From Nigrospora sphaerica (lineage: Eukaryota; Ascomycota; Sordariomycetes; Amphisphaeriales; Apiosporaceae): 64,000 bases of DNA. The notes under the pieces are model-generated. The model was not told the origin of the DNA, did no database searches, and saw only the letters and a list, made by a program, of their open reading frames with translations. The DNA lies in NCBI GenBank assembly GCA_018287875.1, contig JAGVVL010000018.1, forward strand, positions 2,720,501 through 2,784,500. The letters run 5' to 3'. How positions within the stretch are numbered: the stretch's first letter is position 1; every line of letters begins with the position of its first letter. Below are positions 11,593-23,670 of this stretch, piece after piece. A program made the translations under genes and the position numbers.

Positions 11593-13333
11593 TCACGCGC
11601 CCATGCTCATCCAGACGAAGGTGCCGGCGCCGAAGACGAGCATGAGAACGGTGAGGAGTGCGGCGCCGGCACGGTCGGCGGCGGTGAGGCGGGCGGGGAC
11701 GCCGGTGAAGGCGTCGGGGTCCTGGCCGGCGGCGTAGTCTCCGGGGCTGGTGCCGCCCGTGGCGTTGGTGACGGGGGCGGGGGCGGCGGGGGCGAGGAGG
11801 GAGACGACGGCGCCGAGGACGTTCATGGTCTGGCCGGCGCCGACGCTGCCGTCGAAGCGGCCCGAGGCCCACTCGAAGCCGCAGGCGCGGCCCGTGGGGC
11901 CCCCCGTGCACTGCCGCGCCGCCGCCGCCGCCGACGCCCGCAGCACCGGCGCCGCCCGCGCCGCGAGGAACGGCGCCACCTGCGCCGCCTGCGCCGCCCA
12001 CCGCGCCACGTACCCCTTGTAGCTCAGCATGTCCGTCGTGCACGTCATGTGCCCCTCGCAAGCCGCCTCGTACGCCACGTCCTGCGGGAAGAAGGTCTTG
12101 AAGGTCGCCTCGGCCAGGTCCGACGTCCGCTGGCGCCATGTCTCGCTGCCGTTGGTCTGGGCCGGGGATAAGAAAAGGATGAGCGGGTGTTCGTGGGCCG
12201 GTGAGGAGAGGAAAGGGGGGGAGGTGGACGCGCGGGGCGAGAGGAACTCACGTAGTTGTACATATGGGCGGCGCCGAGGAGAAAGACGCCGTTGCTGTAG
12301 GAGAACTGGGCCCGGTTGATGTCGGTGCAGTTGGTGCCGACGTGGGCGCCGTCGTAGATGTTGTACGCGGCGTCCATGAAGCCGACGGCGCGGACCCAGT
12401 CCCAGGTGCGCTCGGCCCACTCGGCGTAGGTGGCGTTACCTGTATAGCGGGCGAGCCGGGCGCCGAGGTTGAAGAAGATGCCGTTGGCGATGCTGTTCTT
12501 GTAGTCGTAGCCGTTGTTGGAGAAGGGGATCTGCCAGCGCAGGCCGCCGCCGCACGTCGCGTCGTGGCGGTCGGGCGCCGCCTGCGTGTTGAAGACGGCC
12601 TGGGCCAACGCCAACCACTGCGGCTGGTCCGCCGGCGGGTTCGGGAACTTCTCCTCGGCCGCCTGCATCGCCGACATACCCCAGAAGCCCTGGTCGTCGT
12701 TGCCCAGCGAGGCCGTCACGTTGGGCGGCATGTAGTCTTTGTTGGGCCCGACCTGGAACAGCATCCCCTGCGTTACCACATCGTTGTACGTCGTGTCCCC
12801 CGTGTAGTGCCAGTAGTCGATCATGGCGCCCCAGAGGGCGCCGCCCTCCCACTGCCTTCACGTCAGAACCGGACACGAGGGCTATGCGGTAGAGGGCTGC
12901 GTACCCAGTAGTAGTCGCCCGCGGGAGGGCTAAAAAGCCAAGTCAGTATGTGGTTCACCCATGCGCAACGGGGGGCCGAGAAGTACGAGGATCGGGTGAC
13001 GGATACCCGGCGAAGGTCTTGGGCTGGCTAGAACTCAGGCCAAGACTTCCAGGGCGGCTTACGGTCCAGGCAGAATTCCGGGTGTTTGTCCAGACTGGTT
13101 CCCCTTGTAGTAACTCATCAAGTCATACGCCAGCGTCCTGGCCGCTTGTTTTATGGCTTCTGGTGGAGGTTATTAACGGGAGCGCGCAAAAACGGCGGAC
13201 AGGGCTTCGTCACCGAGATGTACGGTGTTATCTCCTTACCATCAGAGTCAATGGAATATGGTGAGGCAGCGGACGCCAAAGTACTGCCGAGGAGCACCGC
13301 CAGGGCTACGCCTCGCACAAAGAAAGACATCAT
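11593..13333 (-). CDS. GH76 mannan endo-1,6-alpha-mannosidase, GPI-type (Dfg5/Dcw1 family)
   Basis: Five exons on the minus strand: 13333-13240, 13159-13063, 12929-12905, 12851-12252 and 12156-11593; phases agree, 459 aa. The protein has a signal peptide ([22 protein letters not shown]), then [26 protein letters not shown] and GILPGPP...[12 protein letters not shown], a hallmark of this family. The catalytic aspartate pair is in [11 protein letters not shown] (about residues 124-125). Further signatures are [32 protein letters not shown] and [18 protein letters not shown]. The C-terminus is a hydrophobic tail ([16 protein letters not shown]) fit for GPI attachment. Dfg5/Dcw1 proteins transfer GPI-anchored proteins from the membrane to cell-wall glucan by acting on the GPI mannose core. 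Exon 3 is only 25 nt. A second ATG at 13330 is equally possible. Confidence 0.92.
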
Positions 13334-16300
13334 CCAGACGGCGTTGGGGCTGAGCACGCCCAATGGTGATGAGTAGGAGAAACAACAATCTGGGTTGCCC
13401 CAGGTCCCTGCCGAACTTGGGCACTGGGAACGGGTAGTAATATACGAACAGAAGGCGCAGGTACCGACTGTAGAAACGGTCGGCGGCGCTTCAGTAAACC
13501 CGGTTTTTTTTTGGGGGTGGTCTGCGGCGGTGCTGGTGTAAGGAGGCGGGCGGAATGGAGTAGTGTGCCGGGATAGCCGGTGTGGAGGAGCGAAACACGA
13601 GAACGGCCCGAGGATGGGGGGGACGAGGTGGGTGGGCAGCAGGAATATCCTGTGGCTGGCTGAATCATGGTCGGGCAGGCCGTCGATCAGCGAGTACATA
13701 CCTAGGCCTCGAGCCCAGAGTGCCTAAAAGAGCCATCGATGTGCTCGCCGCTTTCCACCGTATGCCGCCACCCTCTCGTTTTAACTGTTGTCGCGCTGCT
13801 TCCGCCACACATGTCGGCGCTGGTTTGGAAGCCGTGGAATCTACCCTGGGATATACCCTACTTGTGCGTCCTCGGAAGGTTGATCCTGGTACAAACCCAG
13901 GCCAGTTACCGTCAACATGCCACGTCCACGCTCCCCAGTCATTCACTCATCTTGGGTTAGCTTTTCGTGGCTTGCGTGGCTCTAGCGGGCGCGGGTGGGC
14001 AAATGCTTGATGCCTCTCGCTTGGCGCGGCCCCGTATCTGCCGGAAAGCTTGTTTCGGTAGCGCCCGGCTTGGCCTGGAGAAGAGGGGCCCGGAATCCCC
14101 CCCATGTGATCCACTTGAGGCATCCCATCCATCCATGGATGCATGTTGATCCCGTTCTTTTCCATTGATCTGCCTCTCGGCTTCTATTGCCGATAATGCG
14201 GAGGCTGTGTACCCATCTCAGTTCACTCGGGCGCCCAAGATGCGTTCAGTGAACGGCCGACATGCTACGCACAGATGGGTTTCGTCTAGTGCCAGCGGCG
14301 GCCAAACGCCATGCGCCAAAAGAACACAAACGCCGCCACTATCCTCCCTAGGCAAGCCATACGGAACAAGTTTACTTGGAGCTTAGCAAACGCGGCCGTC
14401 GTCGTTCCCGGGCAACACGGCGTAGCCTACCACTCAGACGCATGCACACAGGCGGAGGCCCGCGTCGACATCCTTTCGACGTACCACCCAGGCCTGACTG
14501 CCAACCCCCAACGGCCACTAAACGGCTCCGCCAATGCAAAGCCCGAACGCGCCTTGCAGCTTCTCCCCGAGCTCAGCCGCGTTTGGGGATCCAGGCCTAG
14601 GAGCTCGTGATAATCACGGGTAGTAGCTCGTGTACCGAATCCAATGGCTGGGCATCAAGCATGCCGTATCTTGAGGAACTCGGCCCGCGCCTTGGTCGAA
14701 GTGTCACGACTGTCGACCTGTTTAGTCGTCGCGAACCGACATTGATAGCAAAAGTATTCATCGTAAAGCACGATATTGATCGCTACGAGCGAGGAACTTC
14801 TCGACAATGCGCCAAGGTGGTAAATAGGCAACGGGGGACGTAACTGAAGATGCCTGGCTACGCTCCCTGTGTTCCAGTGTGCAGCGAATTCTCTCAAGTT
14901 AGGTGCATGCTTCGTTACTCCATGCCCTTTGCCCTCTTTGCGGCAAAACTCAGAGGGAGAGGTATCCCAAAAACAAAACAAAAGACATACAACACCGAGG
15001 ATTCCCAGGTCGTCACCGACCCTAGTACTAATTCGGCGCTTTCCAGCTTATCTATGGGAGAGCGGACGGGATCCCGAGTTTTCTGGAAGCTATGGTCGTA
15101 TGTGCAAATTTTTCCATGTAATGAGCATTATAATGGACAAGTGGAAAACTCGTACAAGAAATCAAGGCACCTCTTACACCACCGTGCACCTTTCAAGAGC
15201 CGGTCAATCACGGTCTAATAGGAGACTTCCCACATTTACCTTCTCAATTCGGAAAACTTAGGGAGTCACGGATCTTGCGTGTGGCTTACCGGCGCTATTC
15301 TGGACTTCTTTTGGCATCACTTGGTTTGGGGCCCATCATGGTCTCAACCGGCATTCCCTGCTTCGTACCGAGAAACAAATTGCCCGCGCTATTTTCCGAG
15401 AAACTATATTGCCACCCACCGTACACGGGGAGACGAAATCAACCGGGTTACTTCCAGTTTTGAATACTACGTCGACTGCTGACCCCGCCGCGCCCGGGCA
15501 GATTCGACTTACGAGACAACGAGAATTGCGAGGGCCAGTATATGAAGGGCCGATCACCCGGCGTCGTTTAACGGGTCTTCTTTTAGTCGACGACGGGAGA
15601 CTAGGCAATTCTACCCAAGACGGCGGGAGGGTGCTTTTTCACCCCTGCACCCTATCTTGAAGCGTATGATCTCGCCCATATCACCGACAGCAGACTGCCC
15701 ATATCATTGGGCCGGATGAGTTTGTAGCCCGGGGGACCGTATCAGACCAACGAGGATACCCCTCGCCGTCGGTACGCCGCTATACCCCGGCCATGTTAAT
15801 TGGGCTCGGCACACAGACCGGCAGCCCGCCAGCCTGGTGGGTGAAGGTGGATCACGCCCTTGTAGCCACACACCGATGATTTAGTCACGAATATATCCAG
15901 GGCCGACTCAGCATGGTCCAAGTCGACGGTGCTTGCTGAGGCAACGTGGCGAGGCGTAGCGCTGCGCGAAACATCCGAGATCGATGCATGGGACTGCCAA
16001 CACGGGGTGGAGCCAGAGCGGGGATTAACTTGATGGGAAGCACTCTGTTGACATTATGGATGTCTGCCTGAACGCAAGTAAGGGAGGTCTCCTCCAGTAA
16101 AGGGACAATGTTTGAAGTGCAAGTAAGGGAGATGGCCGGTCACGAAAGGCACTATGTTTGAAGTTCAAATATACCAATCGTACCTGGGAGTCGTTCTTGG
16201 CTTGAAAGACTCGGGAGAACGGATGTCCAGGGTGGCTGCGTGCTGTGCGAACATGAGTAGCGAGTCGCTGTAGAATCTGGTTATGATAACTGATATGAAA

Positions 16301-16342
16301 CTAAATCTTCAACAAGTCATCACGTGACTGTACTCATCCTTC
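13334..16342. other. 3-kb intergenic region, no protein gene seen
   Basis: Divergent spacer between the GH76 gene and tRNA-Gly. It contains only short unconvincing frames. A 45-bp imperfect tandem duplication lies near the right end (16074-16164). Confidence 0.5.
16074..16164. repeat. Imperfect tandem duplication, 45/46 bp
   Basis: Unit 1 (16074-16118) and unit 2 (16119-16164) both start GCAAGTAAGGGAG and end CAATGTTTGAAGT or CTATGTTTGAAGT, with a diverged middle. No coding role is apparent. Confidence 0.7.
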
Positions 16343-16413
16343 GCATTAGTGGTTTAGTGGTAAAATCCATCGTTGCCATCGATGGGCCCCGCGTTCGATT
16401 CGCGGCTAATGCA
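16343..16413 (+). tRNA. tRNA-Gly (GCC), no intron
   Basis: Complete cloverleaf of 71 nt. The acceptor stem GCATTAG pairs with CTAATGC; the A box is in the TGGTTTAGTGG stretch. The anticodon arm CATCG-TTGCCAT-CGATG exposes GCC, and the T arm CCGCG-TTCGATT-CGCGG closes perfectly. The discriminator base is A. A T5 run at 16422-16426 fits an RNA polymerase III terminator. Confidence 0.97.
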
Positions 16414-17025
16414 AAATTATCTTTTTGCTCGTTACCGCGAGCAACTCTGCGAATTGCCGTGTCGCAGTGTCCCTTTTTGTTTTTTTGACATGATATATTT
16501 GAGTTGATAGTCGCGACACAGCCAGATGGACGTATTTGGCCGGTATATGTACTAACCTGGGAATCAAGTTGCTTCTGTGACGTGCATCGTATTTTCTGCA
16601 GATAGAAGTAGACATACCGGAAATGGATAGAGCCCCATCCATGCCACTGCATATGGGATATTGCCCAGTATTGCGTATTATTCATTCGTACCGCGCAGGT
16701 ACACAATGCGCTGCAAGGAAGGGTCTGACAAGATGTGGTTCCTATACACTTGGAAGCCAAGTTTTGGGCAGACGATAAAGCAGAAGCCCCCGAATTGGTG
16801 AAGACATATTTTCGGTGAAATGCCTTGGTTGTACATGCACGTGTACCTCCATTAGGTAATTTGCCTGCGCCCTTTGGAGAACACGCCACCCGCGCCCTGT
16901 CTAACAATCTTTTCGGGCCTAAAGTCGAAGCTCTAAAAGTTGGCGGGGTCCCGCGAAAGCCTCAAGCCATTGATTGTACTCGGTTCTGCAGACACACCCA
17001 AATTTCGTCACGAAGCCCAGTAAAA
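16414..17025. other. Spacer between tRNA-Gly and MetAP2
   Basis: Holds the Pol III terminator at its left end and must contain the MetAP2 promoter. No strong TATA box was seen and no other gene. Confidence 0.5.
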
Positions 17026-18479
<1,454 letters not shown>

Positions 18480-20315
18480 ATACGAAAAATAAAAATGTCC
18501 CCTCAGCTCATTCTTGGCTTCCGCGAACCTCCCTGTACACGGCGCGCTACCGAACATCGCCCACGTCAGGTACTTACTTTAAGGATTCAAGCCGTACGAT
18601 TAAGGCAAGCACTCATCACCAGAAACACTTTATATTTACTCCGTGACCCAAGCACAGTTGAAAGTAAGGAGGAACATTTCTACTTCTTTGGATGGCCGTT
18701 CTTGGTCCATACTACCTCGTTATCGGGGACCGCGTCTTTGGCCGGTATTTGGCAGTGGGCGCCGCAGGTGCAAGCTTGGCTCGCCAACGAGCCGGAAACG
18801 GGGGACGAAGGATGGGTGAGAAGCGCATGTCTGAAATGTATTTGAAGCACTCGAATTCTCTGGCGTCTCGAATCAGAGGCTGCCATGTAAGCAAGCCATG
18901 TACAATCGTATCTTAGCATACAAATATAACGGCCACCGCCCACTATGCACTGCTATTATTGGTCATCGCCTTGCTTGTTCTCTCTCCCCCCCTCTCTCTC
19001 CACCCTTCCCCTTGCCACCCTTTTACACGCGCCTACACTCACGTAATCTGGGGTTCAAAAATGTAAACTCACCCTCAAGTTGTTCAGGGCGACGAGGTAC
19101 ACCAAGCCGGCTTCACGCGGCGGGTGGCGATATGGAGTGTTCCAAATCATATACGACGAAGCTGAAGAAGGCTCGTGGCGAGTAGATAGCGGAGAAATAA
19201 GAGGGTGGTCGTACTGTAAAACACAACCCGACTCCACTCAACCGAGTGAACACGGAAACACATTCCCTTCTACTCTCATACGACGTGGGAGATGAAGTCG
19301 CCCGAAGGCGTGTATTGCCGCGGCGATATGCGGCACCAGATAACGGGGGCAGGGACCCTCGCCTTGGCCGCTGCTACGGGTTCCGTTGCGGGGAGACGTC
19401 TTTTGTGGGATGTGCCAAATATTGATTGGCATCGGCAGTATCGGATTCCGAGGTGAGCCTGGGGGTCGGTCGCTATGCGGAAACATAGGTCACAGCCGGT
19501 AGAAACGGAGCTGCCTGACACCGGAAGGGGGTGGAAGCAGGCGTGGGTAGGGAAGGCTGGCGAGGGTGTTGCTTCATCTGGAAGACACAGTAGCACAAAA
19601 AGAATTGCGGGGTCGTCTCACTGCTGGCAGATGGCTGTAAGAGGAGTTTCGAAACCAGTGACAGACCGAAACCATGAGGCGTCGATGCTACGAGTGTACT
19701 CGGTTGCCTTGAATCTTGACAAGTGACCCTTTCTCGAAGCAGTGGAATGTCAACTGCTGGCTGGTACGGGTAGTACCTACGCGACCTCTCGGGACGAGCA
19801 AAACAAGTACCGTATGCTATCCGAACCGACCCCGGCTTTTTCTTTACGCGGCGCGCGTTGGTTCTCCCCTTGCAAGACTCGATGTTGAATTTTGATGCGT
19901 ACCTGACAGCGGCGTATCACACGCCTCGAGCTGAACCCCAAGACAAAGAGGCACACATACTAGGCCACCACCGCGGCTTACTTCTAATCGGCGTATCTTT
20001 CAGAGAGCGCGGAAGTGCTGTAGACTTGAAAGTAGTATGATGGTATGTATACATACATACATACATACATATTTTAACATGCGGTTATGTCCTTCGCGCT
20101 TCTTTGTCAATCCAATCCAGTTCAGCTGCTCATGGCTGACTATACATATATCGTATGACGTTTCTGCGTTCGTCTAGTTTATTTTCTAGGTTCCATCGTT
20201 TAAACGTTTAAAAGAAGAGTACAGATCACGAGAAGGAAGCAAAAAGAGAAAAAAAAAAAAACCTGGACAGAACTTAGGAAGAGAAGGAAAAAAGAACTGT
20301 CACGTTCCCAACCAC
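18480..20315. other. 1.8-kb intergenic region with an (ACAT)n microsatellite
   Basis: No gene recognised. Six ACAT units at 20051-20074 form a microsatellite. The right end includes the Pol III terminator of the minus-strand tRNA-Glu (A6 on the plus strand, 20288-20293). Confidence 0.55.
20051..20074. repeat. (ACAT)6 microsatellite
   Basis: Six consecutive ACAT units within TATGTAT...ATTTTA. A simple repeat, probably length-polymorphic. Confidence 0.85.
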
Positions 20316-20401
20316 TCCGATGCGGGGAATCGAACCCCGAGCTTGACGGATGGATGCTTTCCAATGAGAGCGTCAAATGTTAGCCATTACACCACATCGG
20401 A
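20316..20401 (-). tRNA. tRNA-Glu (CTC) with a short intron
   Basis: On the minus strand the acceptor TCCGATG pairs with CATCGGA, the D region is GTGTAATGGCTAACA, and the T arm is CGGGG-TTCGATT-CCCCG. The anticodon stem TGACG pairs with CGTCA; the loop begins C-T-CTC-A, so the anticodon (20368-20366) is CTC. About 15 nt are inserted one base 3' of the anticodon, the standard tRNA intron position. A T6 terminator follows about 22 nt downstream. Confidence 0.93.
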
Positions 20402-21260
20402 TTGACTTGTTGAAAAAAGTCGTCCTTAATACGGTCTCTCTGGGACGTCAGTGCATGAGAGTCAGTCCGAGGCCTGGTCCGGGACGGCGTGGTGGTGGGA
20501 CACGATAGTGCCGAGTTGTGGGCACAAAGCCTGGTTACGTGGGCGTTCCCGCAGGTCGGGTGCGACGAAGGCACCGCCGTGCTGACTCAGGCTTGCCCCA
20601 GTTGTGGTCTGCACAGGGTTGATTGTGTCCCTGTGACCAATATGCCAATGGTACCTTTGTTAAGGGGGCCATCATTCCAGTGTAAAAGTAAACGTACGCC
20701 ATTTGTGAGTCGTAGACGGGGTGAGGCGTAAAACGGTGTCGCTCTCGGGTTCAACTAGTTAGATTACAGGGGGCTGTACAGCAGAACAACTACTCAGCTG
20801 GTGAAGTACAGCTAGCTGAAGTCTAATAGGGCCGGGTCTTCGTCCCAAGAATTCGCGCTCGATGGGGCTGCATTAGAGCCACCCAGCCGCTAACCAGAAA
20901 TGCTCTCTTTCCTTTTTCCAATTGAAATGAACGACCATAGACGGGATCCTCGCATAGCCTGCATTGCCCTACTAAGTAGGGACCGCATAAGAGGGCGTTA
21001 GTTACCGCAAGTGTATTGAGTTGGATGGTAGGCAGGCTAAGTGTTGGAGCGGTACAGGTAGGGGCGCCTTCATTTTGTCTCTGGACTCCGTGGCCATCTA
21101 GGCAAAACGACTTGAGGGAAAGCCTGTCCTCACAGTTTGCTTAACTAACACCTACTTGCAACAACCCGTCCTTCTTTCTCCCCACCCAATTCGTAAAAGA
21201 CGAGACCCAGATGGAGGAGGGAGAACAACTAACCCAACCTGCCATGCAAAAAGTTAAAGT
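20402..21260. other. Intergenic, no gene seen
   Basis: Spacer between two minus-strand tRNA genes. It holds the T5 terminator of tRNA-Phe (21248-21252 as A5 on plus). No protein-like frame. Confidence 0.5.
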
Positions 21261-21313
21261 TGCGGCCAGTGTGGATTGAACACACGACCTTCAGATTTGA
21301 TGGTGAAGTTTGA

Positions 21314-21344
<31 letters not shown>

Positions 21345-21350
21345 GTCCGC
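21261..21350 (-). tRNA. tRNA-Phe (GAA) with intron
   Basis: The minus strand starts GCGGACATAGCTCAGTTGGG, typical of tRNA-Phe. The anticodon stem TCAGA pairs with TCTGA; the loop C-T-GAA-G gives anticodon GAA, followed by an intron of about 17 nt. The T arm GTGTG-TTCAATC-CACAC is complete. The acceptor GCGGACA faces TGGCCGC, leaving one A-G mismatch at pair 5-68. The discriminator is A. A T5 terminator lies just downstream. Confidence 0.93.
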
Positions 21351-22617
21351 AATGGGATTGGTATTGAATGAGGTTCAGTACCACACAATTGATGTCGGAG
21401 GGACTTATTGGTGTATAGGAAATACAGAGTCTGAAAAGGGTGGCGTGCCGTGGTTGGCTACGATATGTTCCGCTGAAGTTAGATTTTCCTAGATCAGTAC
21501 CTAGGTTGGTCGCCTGCGTTAGAGCCTCCGACTAGGGGCTGGCTGCTTGGCGCGTGTGGGTAAAGTAGGGTCTCATAGTAAGGGGAGGGCTATTTGCGAG
21601 GGGCGAAAGGGTCGAGACTATTGCGTGTCAGATAGGAAGAATAGACAATACCCTCTGGGTATTGTTGTGAGTCGGTGGTCGAGCTATTCACCGACAGTGT
21701 TGGCAAGGCCGGACCAACCACAGTGTAACTGATACGCCGTGGTATTGGCGGAAACGGACTTCGAGGTTGATAAGGGTCAGGTGGGTGCAGGACTTGAACT
21801 TCGTGCAGCCTGAAACGCTTCCAACAAGAAGATGCCTCCCCTGCTCAGTTAAGGTCCTTAGGTTGCCGCATATCTATACATGTCCATACGGGCGTTGTGT
21901 AGATTGCCGGCCAAATAACACATAATCACATACCGCATCCCGCCCTTGCCTCTATGGGAAACGTAGAGGTAGTAGCTAATAATGACGGGCCCGTAAAATT
22001 GTCACTAAGGATGTCGTTCCGCGGCTAGATAAGGGAGCCCGGATTGATTACAGCTGAACAGAATCCAGACTTACGGACGACCGGCGTTACGAGGCTTGCC
22101 GCGACGATGCGCATACGGGTGAGATTCTTGGGGGTACGGCGGCAACTCGTGCGTACAGAACGACGGGAAGAGGAACTGTAATGCCTGCTAGGCGCGTAAC
22201 CCGTTGTGTCACGATAACAGGTTGGAGGCAGAGGCTTGGCTGCTAGCGTACACCGTACTGTACTCACTGAAGGGGAAAAGAGGAAAAAAGGGCAAGGTGC
22301 CCGCCCACGTGGCGCGCAGATGCAGTGTCTAGAGCGTACGACCCACCTGATAGACGGGGCTAAAGGTCATGCCATGATACGCTGCCTCAGTCTCAGCGCG
22401 ACGCGGAACTCATATGCAGATTGGTAAATAGGATGCAATGTCACGGCCGAGGGAATCTAACGTTAGCATTGTCATAGTGTCGGCTGAAAGATGCCAATTA
22501 TAGACGTGTCTGGCCATCGGCAGTATAAAGATAGTCACCCAGGATCCCAAGACTGAAGAACGCTTCGCCAGAACCATACCATTACTTCTCACTCACTTCG
22601 CCTATTTGGTCTTCAAC
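21351..22617. other. Intergenic region with a tRNA-like relic
   Basis: Contains a degenerate tRNA-like stretch (about 21778-21862, minus) and the promoter side of the UbiA gene. No other gene recognised. Confidence 0.5.
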
Positions 22618-23670
22618 ATGTCCACTTCTACTGTCGAAGTGCCGTCAACGCTTCTGACCTATGACCACCAGTCTCCTCACCGTCGGCAGAGGGCATGGGA
22701 GACGTGTAACCATCACTTGGCCAACAGAGATAGCGTCGGCCGGCAGCCCATCACGACAGCTGGCCAGGTACTGAGCAGGGTCGAGCTGTTTCGTTACCGA
22801 CTGTACACCATCTGGCTCTTCACCGAGAACGACATCGCGACTTTCCTCGTGCAATGCTTCCTGTTCGGTCTCTCTGGGGCGACATCCGGCGGCCTGACCA
22901 CGTCGGCAAGCCCCACGCCCTTCGGTAATCTCGACGCCGTGTCAAACCTTCCGCGGCTGGTGTTGTTCAACTGGCTCAATCTCCTCATCTTCAACCTCGG
23001 CAACCAAAGCATGCCGGGCGCGCCGGAAGAAGATGCTCTCAACAAGCCGCAGAGGCCCATCCCGGCCGGCCGCATCACACAGCGCGAAGCAAAGAATCTC
23101 CTCATGGGCGTCATACTTGTGACGTTGCCCATCATGTTTATGCTCGATGTCCATTTTGAGACGAGCCTCCTCATTGTTTTCGAGTACATGTACAACGAGC
23201 TTGGCGGCGGCGACGTGCACTATCATGTGCGGAACGCACTGCTCAGCATCGGCTTCGCGCTGTACAATGCCGGCAGCCTGAAGCTGGCCGCTGGCTCCTG
23301 GGGTTGTGTCAACGGAGCCGGCTACACGTGGACCGCCGTCGTCAGTGCCGTGATCCTCAGCACCATGCACATCCAAGACTTCAAGGACCAGGCCGGCGAT
23401 GCCAAGAGAGGTCGACGGACCATGCCGCTCGTTCTGGGGGATGCGACAGCACGATGGTGCATGGCAGTCACCGTCGCTTTTTGGGCCCTCTTCTGCCCGA
23501 TATTTTGGCACTGCGGTGTTGCAGGCTTCGGCGCCAGTGTCGTGACGGGAGCGGTCGTGGTTGGAAGGCTGTTCCTGTGCCGAACACAGAAGGCGGACGC
23601 ATTGACCTGGAAAATGTGGTCCCTGTTCCTCGCTGTCGTTTACATCATGCCGTCGCTATCGTGCGTCTGA
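22618..23670 (+). CDS. UbiA-superfamily membrane prenyltransferase or terpene cyclase
   Basis: A single-exon gene of 350 aa starting at the ATG in CTTCAACATG. It is a polytopic membrane protein with about seven to eight hydrophobic helices (for example FLVQCFLFGLSGA, NLLMGVILVTLPIMFML). UbiA landmarks are present in a fungal-type variant. The first aspartate-rich region reads NLGNQSMPGAPEEDALNKPQRPIPAG rather than NDxxDxxxD. The second reads HIQDFKDQAGDAKRGRRTMPLVLG, with DxxxD-type acidic residues. UbiA proteins move prenyl groups onto aromatic acceptors; a fungal branch (Fma-TC of fumagillin biosynthesis) cyclises farnesyl diphosphate. The EEDALNKPxRP variant suggests this is not the ubiquinone (Coq2) or haem-O (Cox10) enzyme. 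No terpene or polyketide cluster partners lie within 3 kb on either side, so the substrate is unknown. Confidence 0.85.
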   Translation: MSTSTVEVPSTLLTYDHQSPHRRQRAWETCNHHLANRDSVGRQPITTAGQVLSRVELFRYRLYTIWLFTENDIATFLVQCFLFGLSGATSGGLTTSASPTPFGNLDAVSNLPRLVLFNWLNLLIFNLGNQSMPGAPEEDALNKPQRPIPAGRITQREAKNLLMGVILVTLPIMFMLDVHFETSLLIVFEYMYNELGGGDVHYHVRNALLSIGFALYNAGSLKLAAGSWGCVNGAGYTWTAVVSAVILSTMHIQDFKDQAGDAKRGRRTMPLVLGDATARWCMAVTVAFWALFCPIFWHCGVAGFGASVVTGAVVVGRLFLCRTQKADALTWKMWSLFLAVVYIMPSLSCV

